From positions 11,098,001-11,162,000 of the forward strand of contig OZ316891.1 of NCBI GenBank assembly GCA_973895155.1: a stretch of 64,000 nt of DNA. The letters are read 5' to 3'. This document shows positions 1 through 11,700 of the stretch, in pieces. A program made the position numbers and the translations under genes. The first letter of the stretch is position 1. Each line of letters opens with the position of its first letter. The notes below the pieces were generated by a model. That model made no database searches, was not told where the DNA came from, and saw only the letters and a list, made by a program, of their open reading frames with translations. The DNA is from Marsupella aquatica. Taxonomy: Eukaryota > Marchantiophyta.

Positions 1-2150
1 ACTAAAACTCCTGCAGTCCTAGACTCCTGGTGGAGCTGAGCCCTTTCTGATTCCTAACCCATCGTGAGATTAATTGCCGGCTGACTTCAATGTGTGCATG
101 GTCGCATAGACAAAGGCGGGAAAGTGCAGCATTATTATTAGAATGGGACGAATTAAATCGATGATTGGTGAATGTGGTATCGGTTCGAAAGGTGTTCAGC
201 ATGATCGGTGTATGTTCTCGGTGATTTGAGTGTGGTGTCGGTTCGAATGGTACTCAGCATCGTCAATCTAGCTTGTTGAACTTCAATCGCAGTAATGGTT
301 TGTTTGAGGTGAAGTGTTTTTGTGGCTCAGTATCTAAAGGCTGGTCAATTTCAGGGACTATTGGAGCTATTACGTACCATTCGTTCCCGGCGAACCCTCT
401 AGTGAACCGATCAGTCACGGAATTTGAACCGATCAGTCACGGAATTTGATATGAGCTAGGAAATTAACTGCAGGCCTATATTACAATCTAATTGATTGAT
501 CGAAATGGGTTCGTCGTTCACGAGTTTAATGTCTAGCCGGTCGGTCACTTGTTTGTGAAGCGCGCTGGGCGGAAAGTAACAACGACGTGATTTAGTTGTG
601 GGAGATTGCTGTACACGGGGTACGCAGATTGGATGTGTGAGTTACACGACACGGAGTCTCTTCTCGTCAGACACACGGTACGCAGTGGGTACAGTACTTT
701 ATCAATTTGTGCAATCTGAGGAGAACGTGGCTTCGCCCTCCTCCTGATTAAGATCCCTCTCAGGTCTACACATACAGCGATACATACGGAGAACAATTAA
801 TGTACTGGTGGAGAGAGGGGAGGGCATAGACATGTCGGAAGCGAGAGAGGCTTGCCGGAATTGGATCGGAGGTTGAGATCGACCCAGGTATGTAAGCCAT
901 TCCCTCGTAATTGACCCAGGAAGGGTCAGACAAACAAGACTTGATGAGTCACCTATGTTTGCTTGAGGATTGCCCATTTCCCACCATTGTGCGGCAAATC
1001 AACATGTTGAGCTGCTTGTACATGTGAGGGATCGAGGTCGCTTGTCCAGCTCATGAAAGTATGAAAGTAGGTTTATGTATCAAGATCAGTCTCCTTTCTG
1101 ATGGGTAGGATGCAATCTGTAATTGTCCCTCCGATTGTAGGTGCGGTTGCCTGGCCAGTGTACAGATTTCCATTCCGTTGCTTTTAACTATAATTTGCTA
1201 GGATCCAAGTTATCGCGTTTCTTATGGCTGGTTGCTTCAGGCCAGCCACGTCGCAGTGCCACTATTTGGCCAGCTATGGAACTGTCACGGAAACCACCCG
1301 GCAAATGATAAGTTTGGAAAGGGTCCTGGTTGGGTTGTAGATATCATGCAGTTTGAATGCCTCAATTTCAAGGAACTGGATAGCTACGGTTGCCAGTGAG
1401 GTTGGTGTGCTGCTTCCGATGAGAGGTCAGAGAGTCGGAGTGGTCTGATTAGTTTTTCAGTATGAATTACTCACAGCTGACTATAATTTTTCAGTTCACT
1501 TGAGCAGCAATGCGCAAGAGTAGCATTTTCTTGGAGTTTTCGCTTTGCATTCCGAAGTATGACAGTCATCACGGCAATCATCTAACTTTCGTTAGATTAG
1601 ACTGGCAGCCAGCCCACCACACTATAATTATCGTCAGGAATTGTGACTTCAGAAGTGTGATTGGAGAATTCCTACTAATTTGGAAAGAGGAGGCATTCAC
1701 GTACAATCAACCAAAGAAACGTTGCTCCTTGTCGACGCTTCTGGTGATTTGGTTGGTCATTCGAATGGAACATATTTTCGATTCAGAATTCTGCCTCTGA
1801 TCTCTCCAGAACATCAGCAATTTGTTTCTTTCTCGGACTGTACATTCCTAAGGATTTGCAGTGTGGCACGTCTTTAGGAGTGTTGAGTACAAAAGAAGAC
1901 AGTTTGCTGTCTTTGTGAATGGAATTCAAAAAGATCTTTCAAGGCAAATTAAAAGAAAGATCAATTTGATTGAAAACTAAGTCAGTAACAGTAGCGAGTC
2001 AGTAATGCAAGCAAGCAAGGAATCAAGGAGACTAACCCAGCTGATTTGGGCCTGCTCAATATTGGTACCTGCTGAGAAGATACTCTAATTTCTTATGCCC
2101 GAAGAGCTACAAAGCTAAAACCAGGATGTGGACCTGTTGATGACGTGCAG
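1..2150. other. Upstream region of the OPT gene; no gene recognised
   Basis: No open frame here resembles a known protein. The first coding exon of the OPT gene, with its ATG, should lie in this stretch because the exon starting at 2151 opens in the middle of a codon and has no in-frame ATG near its start. I could not pick it out with confidence. A perfect 22-base direct repeat occupies 404-425 and 426-447. A looser repeat around a 'tcggttcgaa' motif sits near 170-262. Confidence 0.5.
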
Positions 2151-5100
2151 CTGAGGAATCGGTTCCACTTCTGAAGAATGAAGCTCGACACGATGGTGAG
2201 GAGGAGGAACACGTGCAGCACAGCAGGGAAGAAGAAAAAGGAGAAGACGATCCGGACCAGTCACCGGTGGAGCAAGTAGCTCTAACTGTGCCCACCACGG
2301 ACGACCCAACACTCCCCGTGTGGACATTCCGAGTCTGGACTCTGGGCATAGCGTCATGTGTGGCCATCTCCTTCCTCAACATGTTCTTCGATTACAGGAC
2401 CGAGCCCCTCACCCTCACTTCCGTGTCAGCACAAATTGCAACCTTACCCATTGGGCACTTTATGGCTGCGACGCTGCCTCGGAGCGTGCGTGTGCCCTCT
2501 CTGCGGGGCGGCAGAGGCTGGGACATAGAGCTGAACCCGGGTCCGTTCAATGTGAAAGAGCATGTTCTCATCGCCATCTTCGGCAATGCAGGAGCTGCAT
2601 TTGGATCCGGTGAAGTGTACGCTGTCAATACCGTGAACACCATCAAAGCATTTTATCATCGCAACATCAGCTTCTTCGCTTCCTTCGTCCTCGTCGTCAC
2701 ATCACATGTGAGTCCTCCTAATTCAATTCAATTCAATTCAAATTGACGCTAGCCCCTTTCCAAATCAGTTCAACTTAACTCTCTCTTCAAAGTTTAGTTG
2801 AGCTTGATTGAAATCTCTCTTTAATTTCACTTCAATTTGATTTAATCAACTGCATCTCTGGTCTAAGGTACTGACTATGGGCGGTATGGATTAAGGTAGA
2901 TGGTCCTAGGAAAATAGTCTGATCTGTTCCCTTGCTTTTTGAGCTAGCATTAATTATGTCTTGAGTTTGCTCTGAGGTCTCTCAAAAGTAAATGCTAGAA
3001 TCCCTGGCCGATGTTTGGTAGCATGAATTACCGAGTGCCCTATTTTCGTAGCACAAATCATTTCCGTACTTCACCATAAACTTTCATTTTAGCTCGTCTG
3101 CCTTTTACTTTTTAATTAGTGTAAGGCACTTCGCACTAGTCGTCGCTTTTGCTGGCTTGCGTTGTCGCTCCTTTCCTGCTGAGTGCATGGCAATGAAAGG
3201 AGCTTTGCTTTCGTGAAATTGGTGAACTGTAATCCAGGTACTTGGATATGGATGGGCAGGGCTGTTGCGAAGGTATGTAGTAGATCCTGCTCAGATGTGG
3301 TGGCCTTCTCAATTGGTGCAGGTCTCGTTGTTCAGGTATGAGTACGTCTACTTCAGAATTTGCAAAGTCCTTTTTTGGGAATTTCAATGTTTAGACTAGC
3401 TTGGTCGTTTCCTCGTCTGCTACTTTTTCTAATCGTCTCCAGCGCTCTGGGAGGCCAACGTTTAGTACAGCCTGTGTAACAGCAGAATTTTTTCAAACTA
3501 AGTGGGACAATAATTTACTGAGTGTTATGTTTAAGAGGGCTTTGGGACAAATGAATGGAATGGCTTTGGGACACTTGCAGGACTCTTCATGAGAAGGAAC
3601 CGGTGAAGGGCCTCACTCGCAGTCAGTTCTTCATCATCGCTGTGGCTGTATCCTTTGCTTACTATCTACTGCCGGGCTACTTGTTTAAAGTGGTGACATG
3701 CATTTCGTGGGTATGCTGGTTATGGCCGCACTCTGTCACTGCTCAGCAACTGGGCTCAGGCCTGAGAGGCCTTGGAGTTGGGGCCATCAGCTTGGACTGG
3801 GCAGGAATGGCTGCATACTTTGGGAGTCCTCTGGTATCACCTTGGATGAGTATCGTGAACACGGCAGCAGGGGCGGGAGTGTTTCTCTACATTATCATGC
3901 CACTTGCTTATTTGGGCAACGTTTACGATGCAAGAACTTTCCCCATCTTCTCCAGTAATCTCTTCCAAGCAAACGGCCTGGAGTATGACGTTAATAGTGT
4001 TGTGGGCGATGATTTCAAATTGGATGTCGCTGCATATGAAAAATATGGACAAGTACACATCAGCACCTTCTTTGCACTCACTTATGGACTGGGGTTTGCT
4101 ACACTTTCGTCGACTCTCACAAACGTCCTACTGTTTCATGGAAAGTAAGCAACTTTCTGGCAAACATCTCTGCCTCACCTACACTGGGGTTGGTAATTGT
4201 TAAGAAGCATGTCCAGGAGATCAGTCACTAAATTATTCCGCTCTACTGTCTGGTTCAAAAACAGAGGTGCTCTAAGCTAATCCTGTCGAGTAGAATAGGA
4301 TCAAAAGGAAACGACTTGTTTTAGAAATCATAGCTACACTTAGTTGTAGGACTCAACTCTAACAGTATAGTTGAGTCTCACAACAGTCACTCACAGTACA
4401 AGACAGATAATAAGAAGAACGACTCTGCTGACAACCACGCGTCCCTTTGGAGTGCAAGCTGAACTGTAGATACTCTGACATTTAGATGGGCAAGGTGTTA
4501 TAATGCAGCTTTGATGACGAGGTGGGGCTGAATGTTTGATTTTCTGTTTCTCGTCTGACGTTGATGAGGTCTCACGCACTTTTGCGCATTAGTGACGTGC
4601 AAGTTCAAGAAGACCAGTCAGGTTTACGAAGCTTTAGTTAAATGCGACGACTGTTCTGATGATGACGAGTTTAACGAGTAGGAGTCTGCTCCATCAGCCG
4701 CATAGCCATGCTGTGCTTCTGCAATAAAATGTAGAGCCGAATTTGATAAAAGTCAGATGTTGAACTTTCGAGAATTATGATATTATGCTTACTTTTCCTT
4801 GTTCTTCAGGGAAGTCTGGCGACAGAGTACAGCTGCAGTTCACACACAGAAGTTGGACGTGCACACTCGTTTAATGCGGAAGTATACAGACGTTCCGCGG
4901 TGGTGGTTTGTACTGGCTCTAGTTAGTAGTGTCACGCTGGCCATGATGGTGTGTGAGCCCTACAAAGCAGAGCTCCAACTACCGTGGTGGGGCATCCTCT
5001 TGTCTGTCTCGCTATCCTCCATCTTGACACTACCCATTGCTATGCTCACTGCGACTACTAACAAGGTATGGAAATGATTAAGCCCTATGTTAGAATTCTC

Positions 5101-6601
5101 TTGTCAGATCACAAGAGTTAATATAGGATCTTCAGTAAGGACTGCACTGGACAGGTGGATGGCTTAATTTGGTTGTGACAATCAGATGCTGAAGAGATGC
5201 CCCTTCACCAAGTAACTTGATTAGGGCCTTATAACCACTTCTTCTACTGTAATCCTCTTAACTGTGCAGACACCAGGATTGAACATCATTTCCGAATACA
5301 TTATAGGACTTATTTTACCGGGTCAGCCTATCGCCAACATGTGCTTCAAGACTTATAGCTACAGTGGAACGAAACAAGCTGTCAATTTTCTGGCGGATTT
5401 CAAGCTGGGACATTACATGAAAATCCCTCCACGCTCTATGTTTACAGCTCAGGTGTGAAGAACAATCCAATAACCCCCACCTCATATTTCTTGTTCCAGT
5501 TTGGACGGTATGAACTGTTGAGCTAATTATCTCTGGATTCCAGATTATGAGATCTTCCTCAGTGGGAGCTGTTGTAACCCACCTTTTTCCAGTAATAACA
5601 ATTTAATATGAAATAACTAGCCGAGGTTTTTCTCAGCATTGGGGATGCCTACTTGTCCAACCTTGTGGCACTGAGCTGCAAGGTGACCAGTAGCACCAGT
5701 CTATTTGACTAGTTGGGTGCAGCATGGTAGTTGTATTATTTCCTTTGTAAAGATTTGTGTACTACCAGTTGCGTGTTATCGCAGTCCTTGGCAAACAGAT
5801 TGCAGCTTACTTACTTTTTACCCCTAAACCCTAAGCTTACTTACTTTTTACTATAACTCCTTTTCTCAAAAATTAAGTTTCTGTACCTTGCTATCAGTAA
5901 TAACAATGTCCCTGATGCTTGGTAGCAAACGTGCTTCTGGCTGTGTTGTTCAACATGAAAAGGCTGACGACTATGATGATCGGCAGGTGGTTGGAGCACT
6001 TCTGAACGCGACAGTAAACTTGTTGACAGCTTGGTGGATGCTTGCAACGGTGCCAAATATTTGCGACCTGCATCTGCTATCCCCAGCGAGCCCTTGGACT
6101 TGTCCCGGAACCAGAGTCTTCTATGATGCTTCTGTGATTTGGGGTCTTGTTGGTCCTGCAAGAATATTTGGGTCTGAAGGGATATACAGTAAACTAAACT
6201 GGTGGTTTCTGGGTGGAGCACTTTTGCCAGTCCCCGTGTGGCTTCTGACTAGACGGTACCCAAAATCAAAATGGATAGCGATGATCAACGTACCCATAAT
6301 CTTCGCAGGGGCTGCTGACATGCCTCCTGCCTCATCGCTGAATCTGGTGACGTGGGTGATTGTTGGCACCATCTTCAATTACTTCGTCTTCAACTACAGG
6401 AAGAGATGGTGGCAACGCTACAACTACGTCCTTTCGGCAGCACTGGACGCTGGGACAGCATTCATGGCTGTGGCACTCTACTTTGCCTTGGAACTCCAGG
6501 GCCACAGCTTGGATTGGTGGGGTAATCAACCCGACCATTGCCCTCTTGCTCACTGCCCAACTGCTCCTGGTGTCGTGGTGGAAGGCTGCCCTGTTTTCTG
6601 A
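2151..6601 (+). CDS. OPT: Oligopeptide transporter family protein, OPT3-like (5' exon missing)
   Basis: This is a multi-pass membrane transporter of the plant OPT family, which moves small peptides or metal chelates with protons. Exons read: 2151-2707, 3238-3335, 3581-4144, 4810-5065, 5270-5452 and 5987-6601, with phases that match at every junction, giving about 756 residues plus an unseen N-terminus. Visible signatures include TTDDPTLPV near the start, [21 protein letters not shown] (exon 3238-3335), [25 protein letters not shown], and the C-terminal block [11 protein letters not shown] ending in EGCPVF then TGA. The [21 protein letters not shown] region and LPVPVW resemble the Arabidopsis OPT3 (iron/copper) branch, but that subfamily call is an inference. 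The exon at 2151 follows a 'gtgcag' acceptor; the upstream TGA at 2141 shows that coding sequence enters by splicing. Length fits the family, and no break is seen. Confidence 0.93.
5803..5853. repeat. Short duplication around two telomere-like units in an OPT intron
   Basis: Within the last OPT intron a 'cttacttactttttac' motif occurs twice and flanks 'ccctaaaccctaa', which equals two units of the plant telomere repeat. It may be a filled double-strand break or simple coincidence. Confidence 0.4.
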
Positions 6602-7849
6602 ACTAGCTACTCACACTGTCACATGCAGCTTCGGCTCAGGACCTCCTAAGCTGAGAAATCATATCGGAAATCAGATGATGAAGCATTCTCTTAGAATTAA
6701 ATTTATTGGTCAGTTCCTTGGTACCTAGTTGTGATCAGAGAACCCCATCCTCCGTGTAAGCAAGCCCTGCAATTGCTGTCTGCTCACGTGCTGTGGTTCG
6801 TTTAAAGTTACGGGATTAGCAGGGCCTTGTACGATTCCTCGCCTCATGCTACTATTGAGCCTATTGTAAAGTCCCATTCATACAATCATTGCATTTAATC
6901 TAACAGAAGCTCATTCTGGGCCACAGATATCCCTTTCATGCAACCGTGTAGTTGCTCTTGAAATAGGCCTATTTTGCCCCGAAATTGTTTCAATGTAGCA
7001 ATCGCACAATTCTACTGTAGCCAAACCCCGCGTTGCGTCACAGATTTTCCTTAAGTGCAATTGTTCAATTCTACGATCAAACTTGCATGATTTTGGTTTA
7101 CAAGGACTCCAATCAATGAAAGCTATTGAAACAGAAACGCAATTTGCAATATTGCATTCCTTCCGGAAATCGACTCTGAAGCGCCGTAGGCACATTTTAA
7201 AAACTCCATTCGGTCATTCAGTCCTACTCAGTACAGTACAGTAGAGGACGTTTTGGGTTCGCTACACCCCTTCCAACATATATGCGTGAACGAGGTACTG
7301 GCAACTGGAATTAAGATGAATTACAGAAGGGGCCAGCCTGGTAAAAGTAAGTAATTTGTACAGAAATCATGATACTGTAGGAAGAACTGCCTAAGCTATG
7401 AAAACTTCATTTTTGGGGGGAATGGCTTCGTGGGCATTATGTCAACCACATTTCAGTCACATATTTACAGCAGTACGAACTCGTATATTTCAACTTGACC
7501 CATTCCTGCGCTAGCATCGTCTAAAAACGTTCCATACTCTTGTAGGTTCAAACTTAACTATAAAATCCCACCTGCTACGTATATCAAAGTCCGGTTCAAC
7601 AGCAGAGCTGTAACGTTGCCTACATTCACAACGTTAATGTGTGCAAAACTACAATGCAGTATGTCATTAGGAATCCCAAGAGGAACTTCATACCGTCCAC
7701 GTCATGAAAGCACCTTTGCAAAGTCAGGAAATTATTGGCAGTGTAATCATTCGGTGCCCAGTTCTCGGATTTCAAAGGAGAACCCCGACGGGCCTTGAAG
7801 AAGTGAGAGATGGTCGCTAGTCTTGAGCGACGGAGAGGTCGTCAATCAG
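6602..7849. other. Convergent intergenic region, OPT and AIG1 3' ends
   Basis: The OPT gene (+) and the AIG1-type gene (-) end facing each other here. The sequence is fairly AT-rich and holds no convincing reading frame, RNA gene or repeat. It presumably includes both 3' untranslated regions. Confidence 0.5.
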
Positions 7850-8860
7850 CTACAGTATTGAACAGGCACCTCGTTTCGCATCCTTCATGAACTCCTCTCG
7901 TTCCCTGTTGGCGCGCTCGAGTGCTTCCTTCAAACTTTTAATATCTGCATCAGACTTTTCCCTGTCTTCCCGAGCCCTCTGCTCCACTTGTTCACGTGCT
8001 CGCTGCTCCGACTTGAGACATTCCTCCAGCCTCTCTGAACTCAGACGTAATTTCTCTTCCACCATTACCTTAACCTGCTCAAGCTGCTTTGAATATGCAA
8101 CCTCCAACGACTCTTTCATAGCTTGGAATTCAGGACTGTGCAACCCTAAACCTCCAGCGGGTCGAAGTTGCTCATGACCCTGTTCCCTGATTGCAAGCTC
8201 CTGGGCTTGTTTGAACAGGTCATTCGAGTAGGGAAAGCCACCATTGGCTGCAACCATATCATCAGTCACGGACAGCAATTGACTCAATTGCTGTTCCTTT
8301 TTTGCCTTATCACTAGTCTTATTATCAAAGAGCACCATCCGATTACCACACTTCTTAATTAAAGTCCTTAGAGATTCCGGAGCGCCCTCTCGAAGGTAGC
8401 CATCTAAAGTCTCATCAGCGTCTTCGAGTTCATCCCCACCGGTAAAGATGAGAATCATGTAGTTGACAACCTTCTCCCCAAATATAGTCTGCAGGCTCTC
8501 CATCGCTGCCGCCTCTTCTGCCGTGAACCGACTTCTCACCGATAGAACCAGCAGCAGAGCATGAACGCCATCCTTTGCCAGATCCAGACACTTCATGATC
8601 TCCTTCATCACAAACTCGGCTGGCAGTGTTGGGTCAAACAACCCGGGAGTATCCACCACCCGGATGCAGCGGTCATCTGGCCGTGTCGTGGATTGGAGCT
8701 CACAGGTGCTCGTGACTGCCGCAGAGCCCAATTTGGACTTGAACAATTTCTTCCCCAATATCGAATTGCCACTGGCGCTCTTCCCATTTCCTGTGCGGCC
8801 AACCAGCACCATGGTGGTCGGCGTCGTCAGCTCCCAATCACTATCCTCGCTCCCACCCAT
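7850..8860 (-). CDS. AIG1/GIMA-type GTPase with coiled coil and C-terminal CaaX box
   Basis: This is a 336-residue protein of the AIG1 (avrRpt2-induced gene 1)/GIMA family of septin-like GTPases. Visible motifs are the P-loop GRTGNGKS at residues 21-28, a conserved Thr-rich switch region, DTPG at 70-73 (G3) and TGGD at 140-143 (plant-type G4). The G domain ends near residue 215. Residues about 245-325 are rich in Glu, Arg, Lys and Gln with heptad spacing and should form a coiled coil. The protein ends in C-S-I-L, a CaaX box with terminal Leu that fits geranylgeranylation, so membrane anchoring is likely. The ATG at 8860 is chosen because an in-frame TAG lies just upstream in the same exon. 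A good 3' splice site on the minus strand places the exon start at 8905, so the gene has at least one 5' untranslated exon. The coding part has no introns. Family assignment is firm; function in this organism is unknown. Confidence 0.92.
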   Translation of the reverse strand: MGGSEDSDWELTTPTTMVLVGRTGNGKSASGNSILGKKLFKSKLGSAAVTSTCELQSTTRPDDRCIRVVDTPGLFDPTLPAEFVMKEIMKCLDLAKDGVHALLLVLSVRSRFTAEEAAAMESLQTIFGEKVVNYMILIFTGGDELEDADETLDGYLREGAPESLRTLIKKCGNRMVLFDNKTSDKAKKEQQLSQLLSVTDDMVAANGGFPYSNDLFKQAQELAIREQGHEQLRPAGGLGLHSPEFQAMKESLEVAYSKQLEQVKVMVEEKLRLSSERLEECLKSEQRAREQVEQRAREDREKSDADIKSLKEALERANREREEFMKDAKRGACSIL

Positions 8861-8905
8861 CGTTCTTCCTCCGGAACCCAAACGCAAATAGCAGAGCTAC
8901 AACCA

Positions 8906-10245
8906 CTGTAAGAAAAACAGAATCAAATATGTCATATCCCAACTCCATACGATACCTCGCTTAGAAGGACTTTCGTTACTTGATTCCCTAGTGGAGTAGA
9001 ATAAATTGAACGAATGCCATCGCCAGCCACACAATTCCCTCCATGGAATCTCTCTAAATATCGTTTTTGAGAGGAAAATCGATTCTCACTACTCCCAAAA
9101 CAAGGAATCTCGTCCTCGAAACTCTTTCAAGCAAATCGAATGTCCATCTCTCTCAAATCTTACTTTGTTCCTTCGTCCTAAAGAAATAATCGTTCTTCAC
9201 CCCCACCCAATCCCCCAACATCCCACGGGACACAGAAATTGTTGTTTAAGCTCTTGTCACCACATTAGTTGTCTTACTTGAAAATCTTTCAACCGTCCCA
9301 TCAAGAATCATCTCCATGGCATTTCCTACCTCTCCGGTATATCTCTACATCTACCAGCACAGTCATCGATACGAATTCATAACTTTTCTTAGCAAATCCT
9401 TCTGGCATTTCCTAATTCTCAAGTGACCGTTTTCAACGAAATCCCGACATCACAGAAGCAAACCAAATCCATACAGAGTTATGGTGGCCAGCCTGCAGTC
9501 CACAAAACGTTCTCAACACCTGCACGGCGACATTCACCAGAGTAACAACTTTGAAACTCGAAATTGTCCAAAACCATCCACAGTGGAGGGAATGGAAGCA
9601 AGGAATGCCTAAATGCAACCATGAAAACAAGAGAGAGTGAACAGCGAACCTAGCGTGGACACAACGAAGGACGCGTGGAGAGCAATATAACGCAATCGTA
9701 TACTCTTCCAGATCCGCAACACCGGCGCCAAGCAGAGGCAATTCGGAGCAGTCTAGGGTCTGATAACGAACGCGCCTTCAGGGCTCCACATCGAGCTTGC
9801 TCATCATGACGCTCTCGTCCCCATTCCAGTCCAAGCGAGAACACGTCTCAAGCAGCAAAATGCTTCCCTCTCACAACTAGATATGATGGGGTTCAACACA
9901 TCAGGAAACCCTCAAAAACACTCTCCTCTCTTTCTCTCAATTCCCCTCCCGTCCCCTCCCGTCTCAGTACAGTTCAACGAGACAACCGACCAACACCAGC
10001 ACAATCCACGACACAACGAGGAACAGAAATGTCAAAAGCAACCCATGAAGCAGTGCTTGCAGCATGAAGCAACCTGCTTTGCGGTGCGGCGGGCTTGCTT
10101 CTGACTTGCTTCCAAATGTTTATCCTTGCTTTGTCCACAAAGCCGGGATCGGCGAATGGCGAATCGACCCCACAGCAGAGGCAGCAAGGCAGGCGGAGGG
10201 CGCACCAGGCAGAGCAAGCCAGGTTGCCAATTCTCCGCCTCGTCA
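8906..10245. other. Region upstream of the AIG1-type gene
   Basis: It should contain the promoter and a 5' untranslated exon of the minus-strand AIG1-type gene, whose acceptor is at 8906-8907. Pyrimidine-rich tracts occur near 9180-9240 and 9905-9965. No protein is recognisable. Confidence 0.45.
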
Positions 10246-10275
10246 AGCCCAGCCCAGCCCAGCCCAGCCCAGCCT
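10246..10275. repeat. (AGCCC)n microsatellite
   Basis: About six head-to-tail copies of a five-base AGCCC unit, decaying into related 'agccaagcc' sequence. Long reading frames across it on both strands are a by-product of the repeat. Confidence 0.9.
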
Positions 10276-10457
10276 AGCCAAGCCAAGCCGAAAAGCAATC
10301 GGAAAAAGCGAACGGAAAGACTTTCTAAGAATTGTTTTCTATGGCGATGCTGCACCGCTTTCTCTCTTTCTGCCACATTGGCCTCCGCATTTGGACAGTG
10401 CTGCTGGAATGCATTATTATTATTCCGTCCTTTCTTCGCGGCGACTCCTCCTCTCCT

Positions 10458-10562
10458 CTGTTGAGCTTTGTAGAGGCTCAGCCACATTCTCCTCTCTTCT
10501 CCTCTCTTCTCCTCTCCCCTCTCCTCTGTTGAGGAGCTTTGTAGAGGCTCAGCCACATTCGG
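10458..10562. repeat. Duplicated segment with CT-rich tract
   Basis: The segment 'gctttgtagaggctcagccacattc' in essence occurs twice (about 10465-10490 and 10536-10560), separated by a tract of repeated CTCCTCTCTT-like units. The result is a local tandem duplication of about 70 bases. Confidence 0.8.
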
Positions 10563-10569
10563 TGTCGAG

Positions 10570-11700
10570 AATGGCTGGGCAGTTGGCTTTGTGGTAGGTA
10601 AGGGTGAGGTTCCATGCACCAGGAGCCAGGAGTACTGAATTCTGGTGCCCACTTCTTTTTTGCTTTTTGTTTTGTGTTTTGGTGACCAGGGGGGGACAGG
10701 GGGGCAGGGGGGCAGGGAGCCACTAGCAAAATATTGAGGTTCAATACGCACCAAAGTTGTATAGGTTCACACTTAGCAGTGGGTATTGTCAAAATATTCA
10801 AGAGCTGCCCAAAGAGGCATGGCTGTGTGATAACTCACTTGACTTGAGACTCACAAATCTAGAGTTCAAATGTTCTGGCTGACTGTTCCCTTTCTATGGG
10901 GTTTCATAGATTTCACATTTTAAAAAATAAAATAAAAATATTCAAGAGTTGAAGTGCAAGCTAGGCAGTTGGCTTTGTGGTAGGTGAGAGTCAAGTTCCA
11001 TACACCAAGGAGTATTGCACCCTGGTGCCCACTTCTTCCTTATTTGTGTGTTTTTGGTGACCATGGGCATGGAAGGAGGCAACAGCAAAGATCATGGTTC
11101 AAAGCGCATCAAAGTTGTCTGGGTTTTGCACTTGGCCACAAGTATTGTCAAAATATACAAGAGTTGAGGTGCAGGACGGGCAGTTGGCTTTGTGGTAGGT
11201 GAGGGCGAGGTTCCATGCACCCGGGCTGAGGACTGCTGACCCCTGATGCCCAGGCACTTCTTTTTTATTTGTTTGTTTTTTGGTGACTGTGGGCATCAAG
11301 GGAGCCACTAGCAAAAAAATCAGTTCAAATCACACCAAAGTTGTCTAGGTTTTTCACCTAGCCACACTCGTGGTATAACGGTCAAATATTGACAAGGTGA
11401 GGTGCATGATGGCACTTGCGTTTGTGGTTGGTGAAGGTGAGGTTTCATGCACCAGGGACAGGAGTACTGAACCCTGGTGCCCATTTTTGTATTTCTTTGG
11501 TTTCCTGGTGGCCACAAGCACTGCGGGAGGCCCTAGCAAACATAATTGTTCACCAAAGTCATCTAGGTTTTTGCACCAGCCTAGCCCTGGGGAAGTAAAA
11601 AAGTGTTGTCAAAATATATAAGAGTTGCACTTCAGTACATGTAGTTGGCTTTGTTTGAGGTAAGGATACTATGGTTAGATGCACCAGGGGTGAGGAGTAT
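10570..11700. repeat. Diverged tandem array, about five copies of a ~210-230 bp unit
   Basis: Copies begin near 10574, 10969, 11178, 11410 and 11640. Each opens with a version of 'cagttggctttgtggtaggt', then a block like 'aggttccatgcacca', a 'ctggtgcccacttctt' block, a T-rich stretch, 'ggtgac', 'caaagttgtctaggtttt', and ends with 'attgtcaaaatat-caagagttg'. The first interval is about 395 bases instead of about 210-230 because a SINE-like element was inserted in that copy. Confidence 0.85.
10805..10934 (+). mobile_element. tRNA-derived SINE-like insertion with 14-bp target-site duplication
   Basis: A 130-base insertion is flanked by exact copies of AAAATATTCAAGAG at 10791-10804 and 10935-10948. 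It interrupts one copy of the surrounding tandem repeat at a point where other copies read straight through. Its 5' part resembles a tRNA promoter: 'tggctgtgtgataactcac' near 10820 is like box A and 'gagttcaaatgtt' near 10862 is like box B. Its 3' end is A-rich ('taaaaaataaaata'). Length, tRNA-like head, A-rich tail and target-site duplication are all as expected for a SINE. The family is not recognised. Confidence 0.65.

Noticed and set aside
10032-10754. 240-residue open frame on the minus strand
   Set aside because: It crosses the AGCCC and CTCTT repeats and duplicated segments and has low-complexity composition with no known domain.
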